NCBI GenBank assembly: GCA_038210375.1
Contig: JBBQWT010000015.1
Location: 1-64,000 of the forward strand
Length of the DNA: 64,000 nt
Direction of reading: 5' to 3'
Origin: JBBQWT01 sp038210375
GTDB lineage: Bacteria > Acidobacteriota > Terriglobia > Terriglobales > Acidobacteriaceae
The notes beneath the pieces are model-generated. The model was not told the DNA's origin, made no database searches, and saw only the letters and a list, made by a program, of their open reading frames with translations. Both the position numbers and the translations under genes were made by a program. This document shows positions 43,498-51,707 of the stretch, piece by piece; position 1 is the stretch's first letter; each line of letters opens with the position of its first letter.

Positions 43498-46101
43498 ATG
43501 AAAAAGTTCGCCCTGGTCCTGGTGGCTTTCATTTTGCTGAACTCCCTGGCGATCGCCCAGCGGCTGTCTGCCAATGCGTTGCCCAGTCATTACCGGCTCA
43601 CATTTACGCCCGACTTGAAGGCGGCGACATTTACCGGCGAGGAAATTCTGGATGTGACGTTATCCGCCCCCAGTTCGACCATCACCATGAACAGCGCGGA
43701 GATCAAGATCCAGAAGATTGAGATTACCGCGGGCGGCGAGGTACGGACGCCCGCAGTTACTTACGACACGAAAAGAGAGCAGGTGACGCTTACTACATCC
43801 CGGCCCATCCCGGCGGGCGCCGCCACCATTTCCATGCGGTACACGGGCATTCTCAACGACCAGCTTCGCGGTTTTTATTTGAGCAAGGGCAAGGACCGCA
43901 ACTACGCCACCACCCAGTTTGAAAATACCGACGCGCGGCGCGCCTTTCCATCGTTTGACGAGCCCGCCTTCAAAGCCACGTACGACATCACCCTGGTCGT
44001 GGATAAAGGTGACACCGCATTTTCCAACGGACGCCAGGTCTCCGACACACCTGGCCCCGGTCCGCGCAAGCACACGGTGAAGTTCGCCACTACCGCGAAG
44101 ATGTCAACCTACCTGGTGGCCATGGTGGTGGGCGATCTGACTTGCCAGAAGGGCGAAGTCGATGGTATTCCCCTGCGGGTTTGCGCCACCCCTGACAAAC
44201 AGAAGCTGCTGGGTTTTGCCATGGAGACCACCAAACATGTGGTCCATTTCTACAACCAGTATTACGGAATCAAATATCCGTTCGAAAAACTGGACCAGCT
44301 TGGCATTCCCGACTTTGCCGCCGGCGCCATGGAAAACACCGCGGCCATCACCTATCGCGAGACCGCACTGCTGATCGATGAAAAGACCGCGACCGAGGGC
44401 GCGCGCCAGAACGTTGCGGTCACCATCGCCCATGAGATTGCGCACCAGTGGTTTGGCGACCTGGTCACCATGAAGTGGTGGGACGACATCTGGCTGAACG
44501 AGGGGTTTGCCACCTGGATGAGCTCGAAGCCGCTCGAAGGGTGGCATCCGGAATGGCGGGTCGACCTGCAGGATTCGCAGAACCGCGATGACTCGCTGGG
44601 CCTCGATTCACTGGCGTCCACGCGGGCGATTCACGCCGAGGCCAACACTCCCGAAGAAATTGCGGCGCTGTTTGATGGCATCGCCTATGGCAAGACCGCG
44701 GCGGTGCTGCTGATGCTGGAAAGTTATGTGGGCGCGGAAAATTTCCGCAAAGGAGTGAACAGCTACCTTGAGCACCACCAATATGGAAACACCGAGGCCA
44801 AGGATTTCTGGACCGAGATCGCCGCGGCTTCGGGCAAGCCCATCGATCAGGTGATGCCCACGTATGTGAACCAGGCGGGGGCGCCGTTGCTTTCCGCCAG
44901 CGGACGATGCCAGTCGGGCAAGACCGAGATCGCCATCCGCCAGCGGCGGTTGTTTGTCGATCCCGAACAGTTGCGCAAGGGATCGCCCGAGATCTGGCAG
45001 ATACCGGTATGCGTCAAAACCGGCGCCTCCGCGCAAGCGAGTTGCGAGCTGATCACGAAAAAACGGCAGGTGCTGACAGTGGACGGCTGCTCGCTCTGGT
45101 ACTTCGTCAACGCCGGCGGCGCGGGATATTACCGCACGGCCTACGATGCCGCTGATTTCTCTGAGCTCGCACGCAACGTCGAAACCGCGCTTTCCCCAGC
45201 CGAGCGGATGGCATTCGTCGGCGACCAATGGCTGTTGGTGGAAAACGGGACGCAGGATGCGTCGGGATTCCTCGACCTGGTGCAAAATCTGCGCCAGGAA
45301 AAATCCTCCGCGGTGATGCAGCTCGTGCTCGGCCCGCTGGAATATCTGCATGAGGACATTCTGCCGGCGGCCCAGATTTCCGCATTTGACGCATGGGTGA
45401 GGGGGTTGTTGCAGCCGCTGATCCGTGAGCTCGGTATGAAGACCGTTCCGGGAGAAGATTCCGACCGCCAGCAGTTGCGCAACGCGGTCATGCTCAGCCT
45501 GGGGCAGAGCGGCGACCAGGCAGTGCTGGCGCAAGCGCGCAGTGTGCTCGACGCTTTCATGAAAAATCCAACCTCGGTTCCGCCCGATCAGGTGCCGATG
45601 GCTTTCACCCTGCTTTCCACGACCGGGGACGCGGCGCTGTATGACAAATTTCTTGCCAGGCGCAAGACGGCCAAAAATCCGGCGGAATTTTACCGCTACC
45701 AGAATTCGCTCTCCCATTTTCGCGACCCTGCGCTGGTGAAACGCACATTGGAATTCGCCATGTCGCCGGAGGTGCGCTCGCAGGATATGCCTCGACTGAT
45801 CTTTGGTGAGTTTGCCAATCCCGTGGGACGCGACCTGGCTATGGAGTTTGTGAAAGCCAATTATGCCGAGATTAAGCGGCGTTCCATCTCCCAGTTGGGC
45901 GGGGGATTCGGCGGGGTCGTCGGGGAGTTTTGCGATGCCGGCCCGCGCGACGCAGCCCGGCATTTCTTCGAGTCCATGAATGTCTCGGGGGAAGAGCGCG
46001 GGTTGAAGTTGGGAGTGGAGCAGTCGAACGCGTGCATCAACTTCAAGGCCCGGCAGTCGGAAAATCTTGAGCGATGGTTGAAGGCGCATCCCGGTTCGTG
46101 A
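43498..46101 (+). CDS. M1 family metallo-aminopeptidase, exported
   Basis: 867 residues with a signal peptide (FALVLVAFILLNSLAIAQ). M1 features: FENTDARRAFPSFDEP, exopeptidase motif GAMENTAAITY at 276-286, zinc site H312-E313-x2-H316 (HEIAHQWFGD) and E335 in WLNEGFATW, giving HEXXHx18E; the catalytic Tyr lies in the EIAALFDGIAYGKTAAVL region. The C-terminal 400 residues form the ERAP1-like helical domain. It removes N-terminal residues from peptides, probably in the periplasm. Start ATG 43498 follows GGAG. It lies 213 bases after the sigma operon and may be independent. Confidence 0.95.
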   Translation: MKKFALVLVAFILLNSLAIAQRLSANALPSHYRLTFTPDLKAATFTGEEILDVTLSAPSSTITMNSAEIKIQKIEITAGGEVRTPAVTYDTKREQVTLTTSRPIPAGAATISMRYTGILNDQLRGFYLSKGKDRNYATTQFENTDARRAFPSFDEPAFKATYDITLVVDKGDTAFSNGRQVSDTPGPGPRKHTVKFATTAKMSTYLVAMVVGDLTCQKGEVDGIPLRVCATPDKQKLLGFAMETTKHVVHFYNQYYGIKYPFEKLDQLGIPDFAAGAMENTAAITYRETALLIDEKTATEGARQNVAVTIAHEIAHQWFGDLVTMKWWDDIWLNEGFATWMSSKPLEGWHPEWRVDLQDSQNRDDSLGLDSLASTRAIHAEANTPEEIAALFDGIAYGKTAAVLLMLESYVGAENFRKGVNSYLEHHQYGNTEAKDFWTEIAAASGKPIDQVMPTYVNQAGAPLLSASGRCQSGKTEIAIRQRRLFVDPEQLRKGSPEIWQIPVCVKTGASAQASCELITKKRQVLTVDGCSLWYFVNAGGAGYYRTAYDAADFSELARNVETALSPAERMAFVGDQWLLVENGTQDASGFLDLVQNLRQEKSSAVMQLVLGPLEYLHEDILPAAQISAFDAWVRGLLQPLIRELGMKTVPGEDSDRQQLRNAVMLSLGQSGDQAVLAQARSVLDAFMKNPTSVPPDQVPMAFTLLSTTGDAALYDKFLARRKTAKNPAEFYRYQNSLSHFRDPALVKRTLEFAMSPEVRSQDMPRLIFGEFANPVGRDLAMEFVKANYAEIKRRSISQLGGGFGGVVGEFCDAGPRDAARHFFESMNVSGEERGLKLGVEQSNACINFKARQSENLERWLKAHPGS

Positions 46102-46128
46102 GTGGGTGAACCTGCTACCATCACAGCC

Positions 46129-46635
46129 ATGAAGGCAAGTTACCGCGCGGCCGTCGCTGTTTTTTTGACCGCCCTTGGGCTGCTGGCGGGCTGCACTAAT
46201 GCGCCACCGGCGGCGGAGCGCATTTCTCCTCAGCAAGAAGCTTCACCTCCCGCCACGAACCGGCACGACCTGTCAGCCGATGCAAGATTTGGGGGGCACA
46301 CCCTGCAGCGCCATGTGGGGCGCACGCCGGAGCAACTGGGGGAGCGATTGCAGGCCGAGAGCCATATTCCGGCGGCCTCAAGTTATACCAATCGTGCCAC
46401 CGCCGAGACGGCGGTAGGTCAGGCCATCGCGGATAACCAGCCGCGCATCCAGCGCTGGCTCAACTCGCCGGGCGGGCACCCCAACCTGGTACTGAATTAC
46501 GACGCCGGCCATCCCATCGGCGATTTCATTCGCCGCGGCGAATCGCAGCCCCGGGATTGCTCGCACGCAATTGTGGTCTTGAAGTGGGCCGGGCAGGATT
46601 ACTATGTGCTGACGTCGTACCCGGAGTGCCGGTAG
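46129..46635 (+). CDS. Lipoprotein with bacterial RNase A-like (CdiA-CT type) toxin domain
   Basis: The 168-residue protein starts at ATG 46129 with a lipoprotein signal peptide (AVFLTALGLLAGC, Cys22). After a Pro-rich linker, residues 48-168 resemble the RNase A-like domain found at the C termini of CdiA and other polymorphic toxins: GHTLQRHVGRTPEQLGERL, ASSYTNRATAETAVGQAI, IQRWLNSPG, and the closing IVVLKWAGQDYYVLTSYPE. H62, R73, T162 and Y164 have the spacing (H+11=R; TxY) of the active-site set I recall for CdiA-CT of Yersinia kristensenii. There is no CdiA-like stalk: the toxin is tethered by lipid. The immunity-like gene begins on the base after its stop. The short distance to the aminopeptidase gene (27 bases) may allow read-through. 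Confidence 0.78.
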   Translation: MKASYRAAVAVFLTALGLLAGCTNAPPAAERISPQQEASPPATNRHDLSADARFGGHTLQRHVGRTPEQLGERLQAESHIPAASSYTNRATAETAVGQAIADNQPRIQRWLNSPGGHPNLVLNYDAGHPIGDFIRRGESQPRDCSHAIVVLKWAGQDYYVLTSYPECR

Positions 46636-46947
46636 ATGGCCGCACCGCGAAAATTCGCCGCCCTGTCAGAATTCCTGCGGGGCTATCTGCACCAGGATGT
46701 AACCGCGGAATATGGCTCCGCCGAAAAAGCGCTACGCAGCTTTCGGGCTGATGCGGATTCCACCCAGCTGCACCGCGTGCAAGCCGACTGGCGCAAGTTT
46801 CAACACGAGCACCAGGGAAAAACCCTGGCGGAAACCAACGCGGTGCTGACCGGTGAACTGGGCAGCTCGTGGGCATTTGCCGGCGACGGCGAACTCCACC
46901 GCTTCAGCGAGTTACTGCTGCAGCCCCCGGCGCGGACGAAGGAATAA
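46636..46947 (+). CDS. CdiI-like immunity protein
   Basis: A 103-residue cytosolic protein whose ATG directly follows the toxin stop codon (TAGATG). The sequence KFAALSEFLRGYLHQDVTAE, YGSAEKALRSF, and the later LAETNAVLTGELG fits the small helical CdiI immunity family that opens with a FxxLxxFLxGYLHQD pattern. Such proteins bind and block the cognate nuclease domain. Immediate adjacency to an RNase A-like toxin supports the call. There is no signal peptide, so it would protect from toxin that reaches the cytoplasm. Confidence 0.75.
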   Translation: MAAPRKFAALSEFLRGYLHQDVTAEYGSAEKALRSFRADADSTQLHRVQADWRKFQHEHQGKTLAETNAVLTGELGSSWAFAGDGELHRFSELLLQPPARTKE

Positions 46948-46975
46948 GCCGCGCCGGTTTCCTGCTTGTCCTGCG

Positions 46976-47494
46976 CTAGGCCGGTTTGGGGGGCGCCCAG
47001 AACTTCATCTCATCCGCCGACGGGCCGTACATGCCCGGGATCTCGACTTCATTCAGGCGAAGGTAAACCCCCAGTTGGGCGCGATGATGAATCATGTGGT
47101 TCATCATCATGCTGCGAACAACCGCAGCGCGCGGCATGGAAAACACCGGTTTCCCCGCGAACATCAAGCTCCACATTTTCCCCATGTGTTCGTCGTTCGC
47201 GTCCGCGATCTGTTTCCGGCCTGCGGCTACGCTTTGGTCGAATTTTTCCATGAGCTCCCGGCGGGAGCCCGCAAGAAAAGGCTTATCGCCCTGCTTCACC
47301 TCAAAAACATCATCATTCAGAACGCTCATGGTCCAGCCGGGAAGCTCGGCGATATGACTGGCCAGCCTGCCCAGCGCCATTGATTTTTCGTGGGGCTTGT
47401 AGTCGAATTTATCTTCGGGAACCAGTTCCAGTATCTTCCGCGTGTTCTTCATTTCCTCGTCAAATTCAGGTAAGAGCGCTTGACCGAATGGCAT
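46976..47494 (-). CDS. DinB family protein
   Basis: A 172-residue four-helix-bundle protein of the DinB/YfiT superfamily. The likely metal triad is H47 (LASHIAELPGW) and two His of NHMIHHRAQLGVYLRL. Members are putative metal-dependent thiol S-transferases or hydrolases, mostly uncharacterised. The gene runs opposite to its neighbours and its 5' end overlaps the non-coding leader of the rhodanese gene, so both promoters share a short interval near 47500-47640. Confidence 0.9.
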   Translation of the reverse strand: MPFGQALLPEFDEEMKNTRKILELVPEDKFDYKPHEKSMALGRLASHIAELPGWTMSVLNDDVFEVKQGDKPFLAGSRRELMEKFDQSVAAGRKQIADANDEHMGKMWSLMFAGKPVFSMPRAAVVRSMMMNHMIHHRAQLGVYLRLNEVEIPGMYGPSADEMKFWAPPKPA

Positions 47495-47641
47495 AAGAAC
47501 CTCCGCGGACAGCCTAACCCTTCGCGCCCCTGTGTATCAAGCATGCCAATTCTTCGGTTGCGGAGCGCGCTGGCTAGCATAAGATTGGATCGCAGTGAGG
47601 CCGTGGCCGCGCTTGTCGCGCGTAGCGAAGAAAAGGACATC

Positions 47642-48007
47642 ATGACATCAGAAGTGAAACACATCAGCCGGGAAGACCTGAAAGCCAGGATCGACCAGAA
47701 AGACAAATTCATTCTGGTCGAAACCCTGGCCAGCACCGCCTACGATCACGCGCACTTGCCGGGAGCGATTAGTATTCCAACTAGCCAGATCGCTCAGCTT
47801 GCCCCCCAGCGCCTGCCCGACAAGGGCGCGGATATCGTGGTTTATTGCGCCAGCCCGACGTGACACGCCTCTGAGAATGCCGCCCGTGAACTGGCGGCCA
47901 TGGGATATGGAAATGTGCGCGATTACGCAGGCGGGAAAGAGGATTGGCTGGGCGCCGGCTTACCGGTAGAGAGTTTTCACGATCACCAGAAGCCGCCGGC
48001 AAAATAG
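47642..48007 (+). CDS. Rhodanese-domain protein with in-frame TGA (possible selenoprotein)
   Basis: Start ATG 47642 (AAGGA upstream). The frame encodes a single rhodanese domain: REDLKARIDQKDKFILVETL, YDHAHLPGAISIP, ADIVVYCASPT, with C69 as the usual catalytic Cys, and then meets TGA at 47861-47863 (codon 74). Reading on in the same frame gives HASENAARELAAMGYGNVRD then YAGGKEDWLGAGLPVES and a TAG at 48005, exactly the rest of a rhodanese. Relatives usually have Cys at codon 74 (YCxxxxCxAS). So the TGA is either selenocysteine or a recent nonsense mutation. Stopping at the TGA would give a 73-residue truncated domain. A stem-loop lies just after the TGA. Confidence 0.65.
47879..47898 (+). promoter_or_regulatory. 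Stem-loop after the in-frame TGA (candidate bacterial SECIS)
   Basis: GCCGCC (47879-47884) pairs with GGCGGC (47893-47898) around an 8-base loop CGTGAACT. The loop starts 21 bases after the TGA and has G as second base, within the usual limits for bacterial SECIS elements. The same bases encode an Ala-rich helix (AARELAA) common in rhodaneses of high-GC species, so the hairpin could be incidental. Confidence 0.3.
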
Positions 48008-48020
48008 CGGGAAGCTTGCA

Positions 48021-48368
48021 TCAGGGGATGAGCACGCGATCGTCGCGGGCCGAGGGCTGGGAGACCACGAGAAATATGACGTTGGCTGCCGATGTGTTGC
48101 AGATCTCATGCACCGTTTCCGGCCGTATCTCGACTCCCTCGCCGCTGGCCAGTTGCAATCGTGCGGCGCCGGCGCGAACTTCAAGCAGGCCCTCCAGTAC
48201 ATAGAAAAACTGCCGGCTGTGGCGGTGATAATGTTTCACCTCGGCCGAACCCGGCGGCATGCGCTCTGCGATCACGTCAAGCGCGGGATCTTGCAGCAGC
48301 CGCCAGCCTTCGCAAACCTCTCCCCACTGGTAATGATTTGCGTCATTGGCCGAAATTTTTGTGATCAT
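48021..48368 (-). CDS. Cupin-domain protein
   Basis: The 115-residue form starting MITKISANDANHYQWG is preferred: AAAGAG lies upstream and the eight-residue extension adds nothing. It is a single beta-barrel cupin: motif 1 VKHYHRHSRQFFYVLEGLLE with two His and a Glu-type ligand set (H, H, E), and motif 2 around IRPETVHEICNTS. Small cupins bind a metal and may be isomerases or dioxygenases or only sense ligands. The gene is convergent with the rhodanese gene, 13 bases beyond its TAG. Confidence 0.85.
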   Translation of the reverse strand: MITKISANDANHYQWGEVCEGWRLLQDPALDVIAERMPPGSAEVKHYHRHSRQFFYVLEGLLEVRAGAARLQLASGEGVEIRPETVHEICNTSAANVIFLVVSQPSARDDRVLIP

Positions 48369-48468
48369 GATTACTCTTTGAATTGGCTTCAAGATCCATC
48401 TGCCACTCTTTAAGATGTCAGGGATTGAATTTTAGCTCCTGATAAAGATCCGGACTTGAGGTGCACTT

Positions 48469-48975
48469 GTGAACGACGAAGAATATCGCTTGCGTTACCT
48501 GGAGCTCACCGAAGGCAAAGACCCGCTGGCGATGCAGCACCAGGCCCCGGTTACGCTGGCGCGATTAATCGCCGGCGCCGAAGACGACGCGCTGCGCCGA
48601 TCGCCCGCGCCGGGAAAGTGGAGCGTCGCTGAGATCATCGGCCACCTGGTGGATGATGAGATCGTCACCAGCTGGCGTTACCGCAAGATGATTGAGCAGC
48701 CCGGGTGCTCGCTGCAATCCTTCGACCAGGAAGGTTGGGTGTGCATGGGTGATTTAGATTCTGCGTCTCCGGCAGAAATACTGCAGCTCTTTCGCCTCTT
48801 ACGCGAGAGTAATCTGAGATTGCTGGCAAAACTTTCCGATTCGCAGTGGAAGAGCCACGGCATCCACGCAGAGCGCGGGCGGATTTCGGTGCGAGACCTG
48901 GTGCGTCACATGGCCGGGCACGATATCAACCATATCGAACAAGTAGAGAAAATACTTTCTTCGTCAGCGGCCTGA
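48469..48975 (+). CDS. DinB-like (DinB_2) family protein
   Basis: A 168-residue member of the DinB superfamily. It contains SPAPGKWSVAEIIGHLVDDE with one likely metal His, and VRHMAGHDINHIEQVEKIL with the other two. It starts at GTG 48469 and is divergent from the cupin gene across 100 bases. Its sequence is clearly different from the DinB protein at 46976, so they are not recent duplicates. Function unknown. Confidence 0.88.
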   Translation: MNDEEYRLRYLELTEGKDPLAMQHQAPVTLARLIAGAEDDALRRSPAPGKWSVAEIIGHLVDDEIVTSWRYRKMIEQPGCSLQSFDQEGWVCMGDLDSASPAEILQLFRLLRESNLRLLAKLSDSQWKSHGIHAERGRISVRDLVRHMAGHDINHIEQVEKILSSSAA

Positions 48976-49009
48976 GCTCGGGAATGAGCCCTTTTTTGCC
49001 TGGCTCGTG

Positions 49010-49018
49010 TGCTATTAT
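49010..49018 (+). promoter_or_regulatory. Possible extended -10 promoter of the xyl operon
   Basis: TGCTATTAT (TG, one base, TATTAT) lies about 45 bases before the xylF start codon, with no good -35 box at the expected distance. An extended -10 can function without one. No operator palindrome was recognised. Confidence 0.35.
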
Positions 49019-49062
49019 CCGCGCTCGCGCTGCACCCTGAAAACAATTATTCCGACCTCTCC

Positions 49063-50133
49063 ATGCAGAGCCACCGTCCAATCCTCGTTCTCGCCGCGCC
49101 CTTGGCACTGGCGGCTGTGGCCCTGGCCCTGGCCGGGTGCCACGCGCAGCCCGCGCGCCAAGCGGGGCGGATGCTCATCGGCTTTTCCATGGATTCGCTG
49201 CAACTGGAACGCTGGCAGCGTGACCGCGACGTCTTCGTGCGCCGAGCCAACGAGTTGGGGGCAGACGTGCTGGTGCAATCCGCCAATGGAAACGACGCCC
49301 TGCAGATCGAGCAGTCGGAAAACCTTCTGACCCAGGGCGTGGACGTCCTGGTAGTGGTGCCGCACAACGGCGATGTTTCCGCGACCATTGTTGACAGCGC
49401 CGCCCGCGAGAAAATCCCGGTGCTCAGCTACGACCGCCTGATTCGCAACAGCGATGTAAGCCTGTATGTTTCCTTTGACAACGAAAAAGTGGGAGAGATG
49501 CAGGCGAAGTACCTGCTCGACCGCGCTCCCAGCGGCAATTACATCCTGATTGGCGGCTCGCCCACCGACAACAATGCGCATCTGCTGCGTACCGGGCAGA
49601 TGCGGGTGTTACAGCCGGCCATCAATCAGGGAGCGATCAGGGTGGTGGCCGACCAATGGGCGAAAGACTGGCTGCCCAGCGAATCCCTGCGGCACACCGA
49701 GAATGCGCTGACCCAGGCGTCGAACAACGTGGTGGCCGTGCTCACCTCCAATGACAGCACCGCCGGCGGAGCGGTGCAGGCCCTGGAAGAGCAAAAGCTG
49801 GCGGGCAAGGTGCTGGTCTCGGGGCAGGATGCCGACCTCGCGGCCTGCCAGCGCGTGTTGAACGGCACCCAATCCATGACCATTTATAAACCCATCAACC
49901 CGCTGGCGTCGCGCGCCGCCGAAGCCGCGGTGGCGCTGGCGCGCCATGCGCCGGTGACCACCAACGCGCTGATCGACAATGGCAGAAAGCAAGTACCGTC
50001 GATCCTTCTCGAGCCCATCGTGGTCGATAAGAAGAACTTGATGGAAACCGTGATCAAAGATGGCTTCCTGAAATTCGACGAAGTGTACTCGGCGGTCCCA
50101 CGCAATCAATGGCCAGCGGAGGAAACTAAATGA
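49063..50133 (+). CDS. xylF: Xylose ABC transporter, substrate-binding lipoprotein
   Basis: The ATG at 49063 gives a lipoprotein signal (ILVLAAPLALAAVALALAGC, Cys26); the open frame upstream is not part of it. The 356-residue product is a periplasmic-binding-protein type 1 sugar receptor: GRMLIGFSMDSLQLERWQRD, ANELGADVLVQSANGND, GVDVLVVVPHNGD, IPVLSYDRLIRNSDVSLYVS, VLTSNDSTAGGAVQALEEQ, GKVLVSGQDADLAACQRVL. These blocks match XylF closely. It is the first gene of the xyl operon; its stop overlaps the xylG start. Confidence 0.93.
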   Translation: MQSHRPILVLAAPLALAAVALALAGCHAQPARQAGRMLIGFSMDSLQLERWQRDRDVFVRRANELGADVLVQSANGNDALQIEQSENLLTQGVDVLVVVPHNGDVSATIVDSAAREKIPVLSYDRLIRNSDVSLYVSFDNEKVGEMQAKYLLDRAPSGNYILIGGSPTDNNAHLLRTGQMRVLQPAINQGAIRVVADQWAKDWLPSESLRHTENALTQASNNVVAVLTSNDSTAGGAVQALEEQKLAGKVLVSGQDADLAACQRVLNGTQSMTIYKPINPLASRAAEAAVALARHAPVTTNALIDNGRKQVPSILLEPIVVDKKNLMETVIKDGFLKFDEVYSAVPRNQWPAEETK

Positions 50134-51707
50134 ACGTGATGGATCCCGCCGCCGTAACCGTTCCGGCCGCCATTCGCCTGCGGGTGGTTGGCGTAGGCAA
50201 AAGTTTTCCCGGGGTGCGGGCGCTCGATGAAGTGTCACTCGACGTGCGGCAGGGTGAGATTCATGCCCTGGTGGGAGAGAATGGCGCGGGAAAATCCACG
50301 CTGATGAAAATTCTCTCCGGCATTTATCCCGCCGGGACCTTCGATGGAAGCTTCAGCATGGATGGCGTGGCGTGCCTGTTTCGCAGCGTGCAGGACGCGT
50401 CGCGCGCGGGCTTCGCCATCGTTCACCAGGAACTATCGCTGGCACCGGAACTGAGCGTCGCGGAAAACATTTTTCTGGGCCGCGAGCCCGCGGGGTTTAT
50501 GGGGAATATCCGCTGGACGGAGCTGTTCCGCCAGACGCGCGATCTGCTCGACAGCTTGGGGCTTGCGCTCGATCCCGCACGCAGCGCGGGCTCACTGGGC
50601 GTAGGCCAACAGCAGATGGTGGAGATCGCCAAAGCGCTCTCCCATCGCGCCCACATCCTGATTCTGGATGAACCCACGGCCGCTCTGACCGACGCCGAAT
50701 CCGAGGCGCTTTTCCGAATCCTGGCCGCGCTCAAGAGCAAAGGGCACAGCATTATCTACATTTCGCATCGCCTGGAAGAAGTTTTTCGCCTCGCCGATCG
50801 CATCACCGTCATGCGCGACGGCCGCACCGTGCGCTCCGCCGCCACCGCCGATTGGAATGAAAATTCGGTGATTGGGGCGATGGTGGGCCGCGACGTCAGC
50901 AAGCTCTTTCCCGCAGGCGGCCGCGTGGCGGGTTCGGTGGCGCTGGAAGTTCGCAATCTTGAAGTGTCCGGCAGCCTTCACGGCGGCAGCAAAGTCACCT
51001 TGAAGGCCTATCACGGCCAGGTGCTCGGCATCGCCGGCCTGATGGGTGCGGGACGAACCGAGATGCTGGCCACCATTTTTGGCGCGTCGCCCTGGCGCGG
51101 CGGCGAAATCCTGGTCGATGGAAAACCGGTGACCGTGCGGCGGCCCGCCGACGCCATTGCGCATGGCATCGCCTTCGTGACCGAGGACCGCAAAAGCTCC
51201 GGGCTGCTGCTGGAGCAATCGATCGTGCGCAATGTCACGCTGCCATCGCTGCGCCGCCTCTCCGGCCGGGTATTTACCGATGATGCAAGGGAGCTGCGGG
51301 CGGCGATGCCTCTCTATCAATCCATGCGGGTGAAAGCGCCATCTCCCCTGGTGACGGCGGCTACGCTTTCCGGCGGCAACCAGCAAAAAGTTGTGTTGTG
51401 CAAATGGCTCCTCACCGGGCCCGGCATCCTTTTGCTGGACGAACCCACGCGCGGCATCGATGTGGGCGCGCGGCAGGAAATTTATGCGGAAATCGATAAG
51501 CTGGCGCGTGCCGGGATGGCAATCGTCATGGTGTCGTCGGACTTGGCGGAGGTGCTGGGCATGGCCGACCGCGTCCTGGTGATGCGCGATGGCGGGCTCG
51601 CCGGGGAATTCACCGGAAGCCATGCCAACGCTCATGACGTGATGGCCTGCGCCACCGGCATCAGCCGGCTTCAACCACCAGAACCACCGGGGAGGGAAGC
51701 ACAGTGA
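50130..51707 (+). CDS. xylG: Xylose ABC transporter, ATP-binding protein
   Basis: A 525-residue double ABC ATPase of the carbohydrate uptake class 2. Domain 1 has Walker A VGENGAGKST, signature LGVGQQQMVEIAKAL and Walker B ILILDEPTAAL. Domain 2 has the degenerate P loop GLMGAGRTE usual in this class, signature LSGGNQQKVVLCKWL and LLLDEPTRGIDVGA. It couples ATP hydrolysis to xylose import with XylF and XylH. Its ATG overlaps the xylF stop (ATGA), and its stop overlaps the xylH GTG. Confidence 0.95.
   Translation: MNVMDPAAVTVPAAIRLRVVGVGKSFPGVRALDEVSLDVRQGEIHALVGENGAGKSTLMKILSGIYPAGTFDGSFSMDGVACLFRSVQDASRAGFAIVHQELSLAPELSVAENIFLGREPAGFMGNIRWTELFRQTRDLLDSLGLALDPARSAGSLGVGQQQMVEIAKALSHRAHILILDEPTAALTDAESEALFRILAALKSKGHSIIYISHRLEEVFRLADRITVMRDGRTVRSAATADWNENSVIGAMVGRDVSKLFPAGGRVAGSVALEVRNLEVSGSLHGGSKVTLKAYHGQVLGIAGLMGAGRTEMLATIFGASPWRGGEILVDGKPVTVRRPADAIAHGIAFVTEDRKSSGLLLEQSIVRNVTLPSLRRLSGRVFTDDARELRAAMPLYQSMRVKAPSPLVTAATLSGGNQQKVVLCKWLLTGPGILLLDEPTRGIDVGARQEIYAEIDKLARAGMAIVMVSSDLAEVLGMADRVLVMRDGGLAGEFTGSHANAHDVMACATGISRLQPPEPPGREAQ

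Noticed and set aside
47870..47880. TPP-riboswitch-like CTGAGA
   Set aside because: A six-base match inside the rhodanese frame without the other conserved riboswitch elements.
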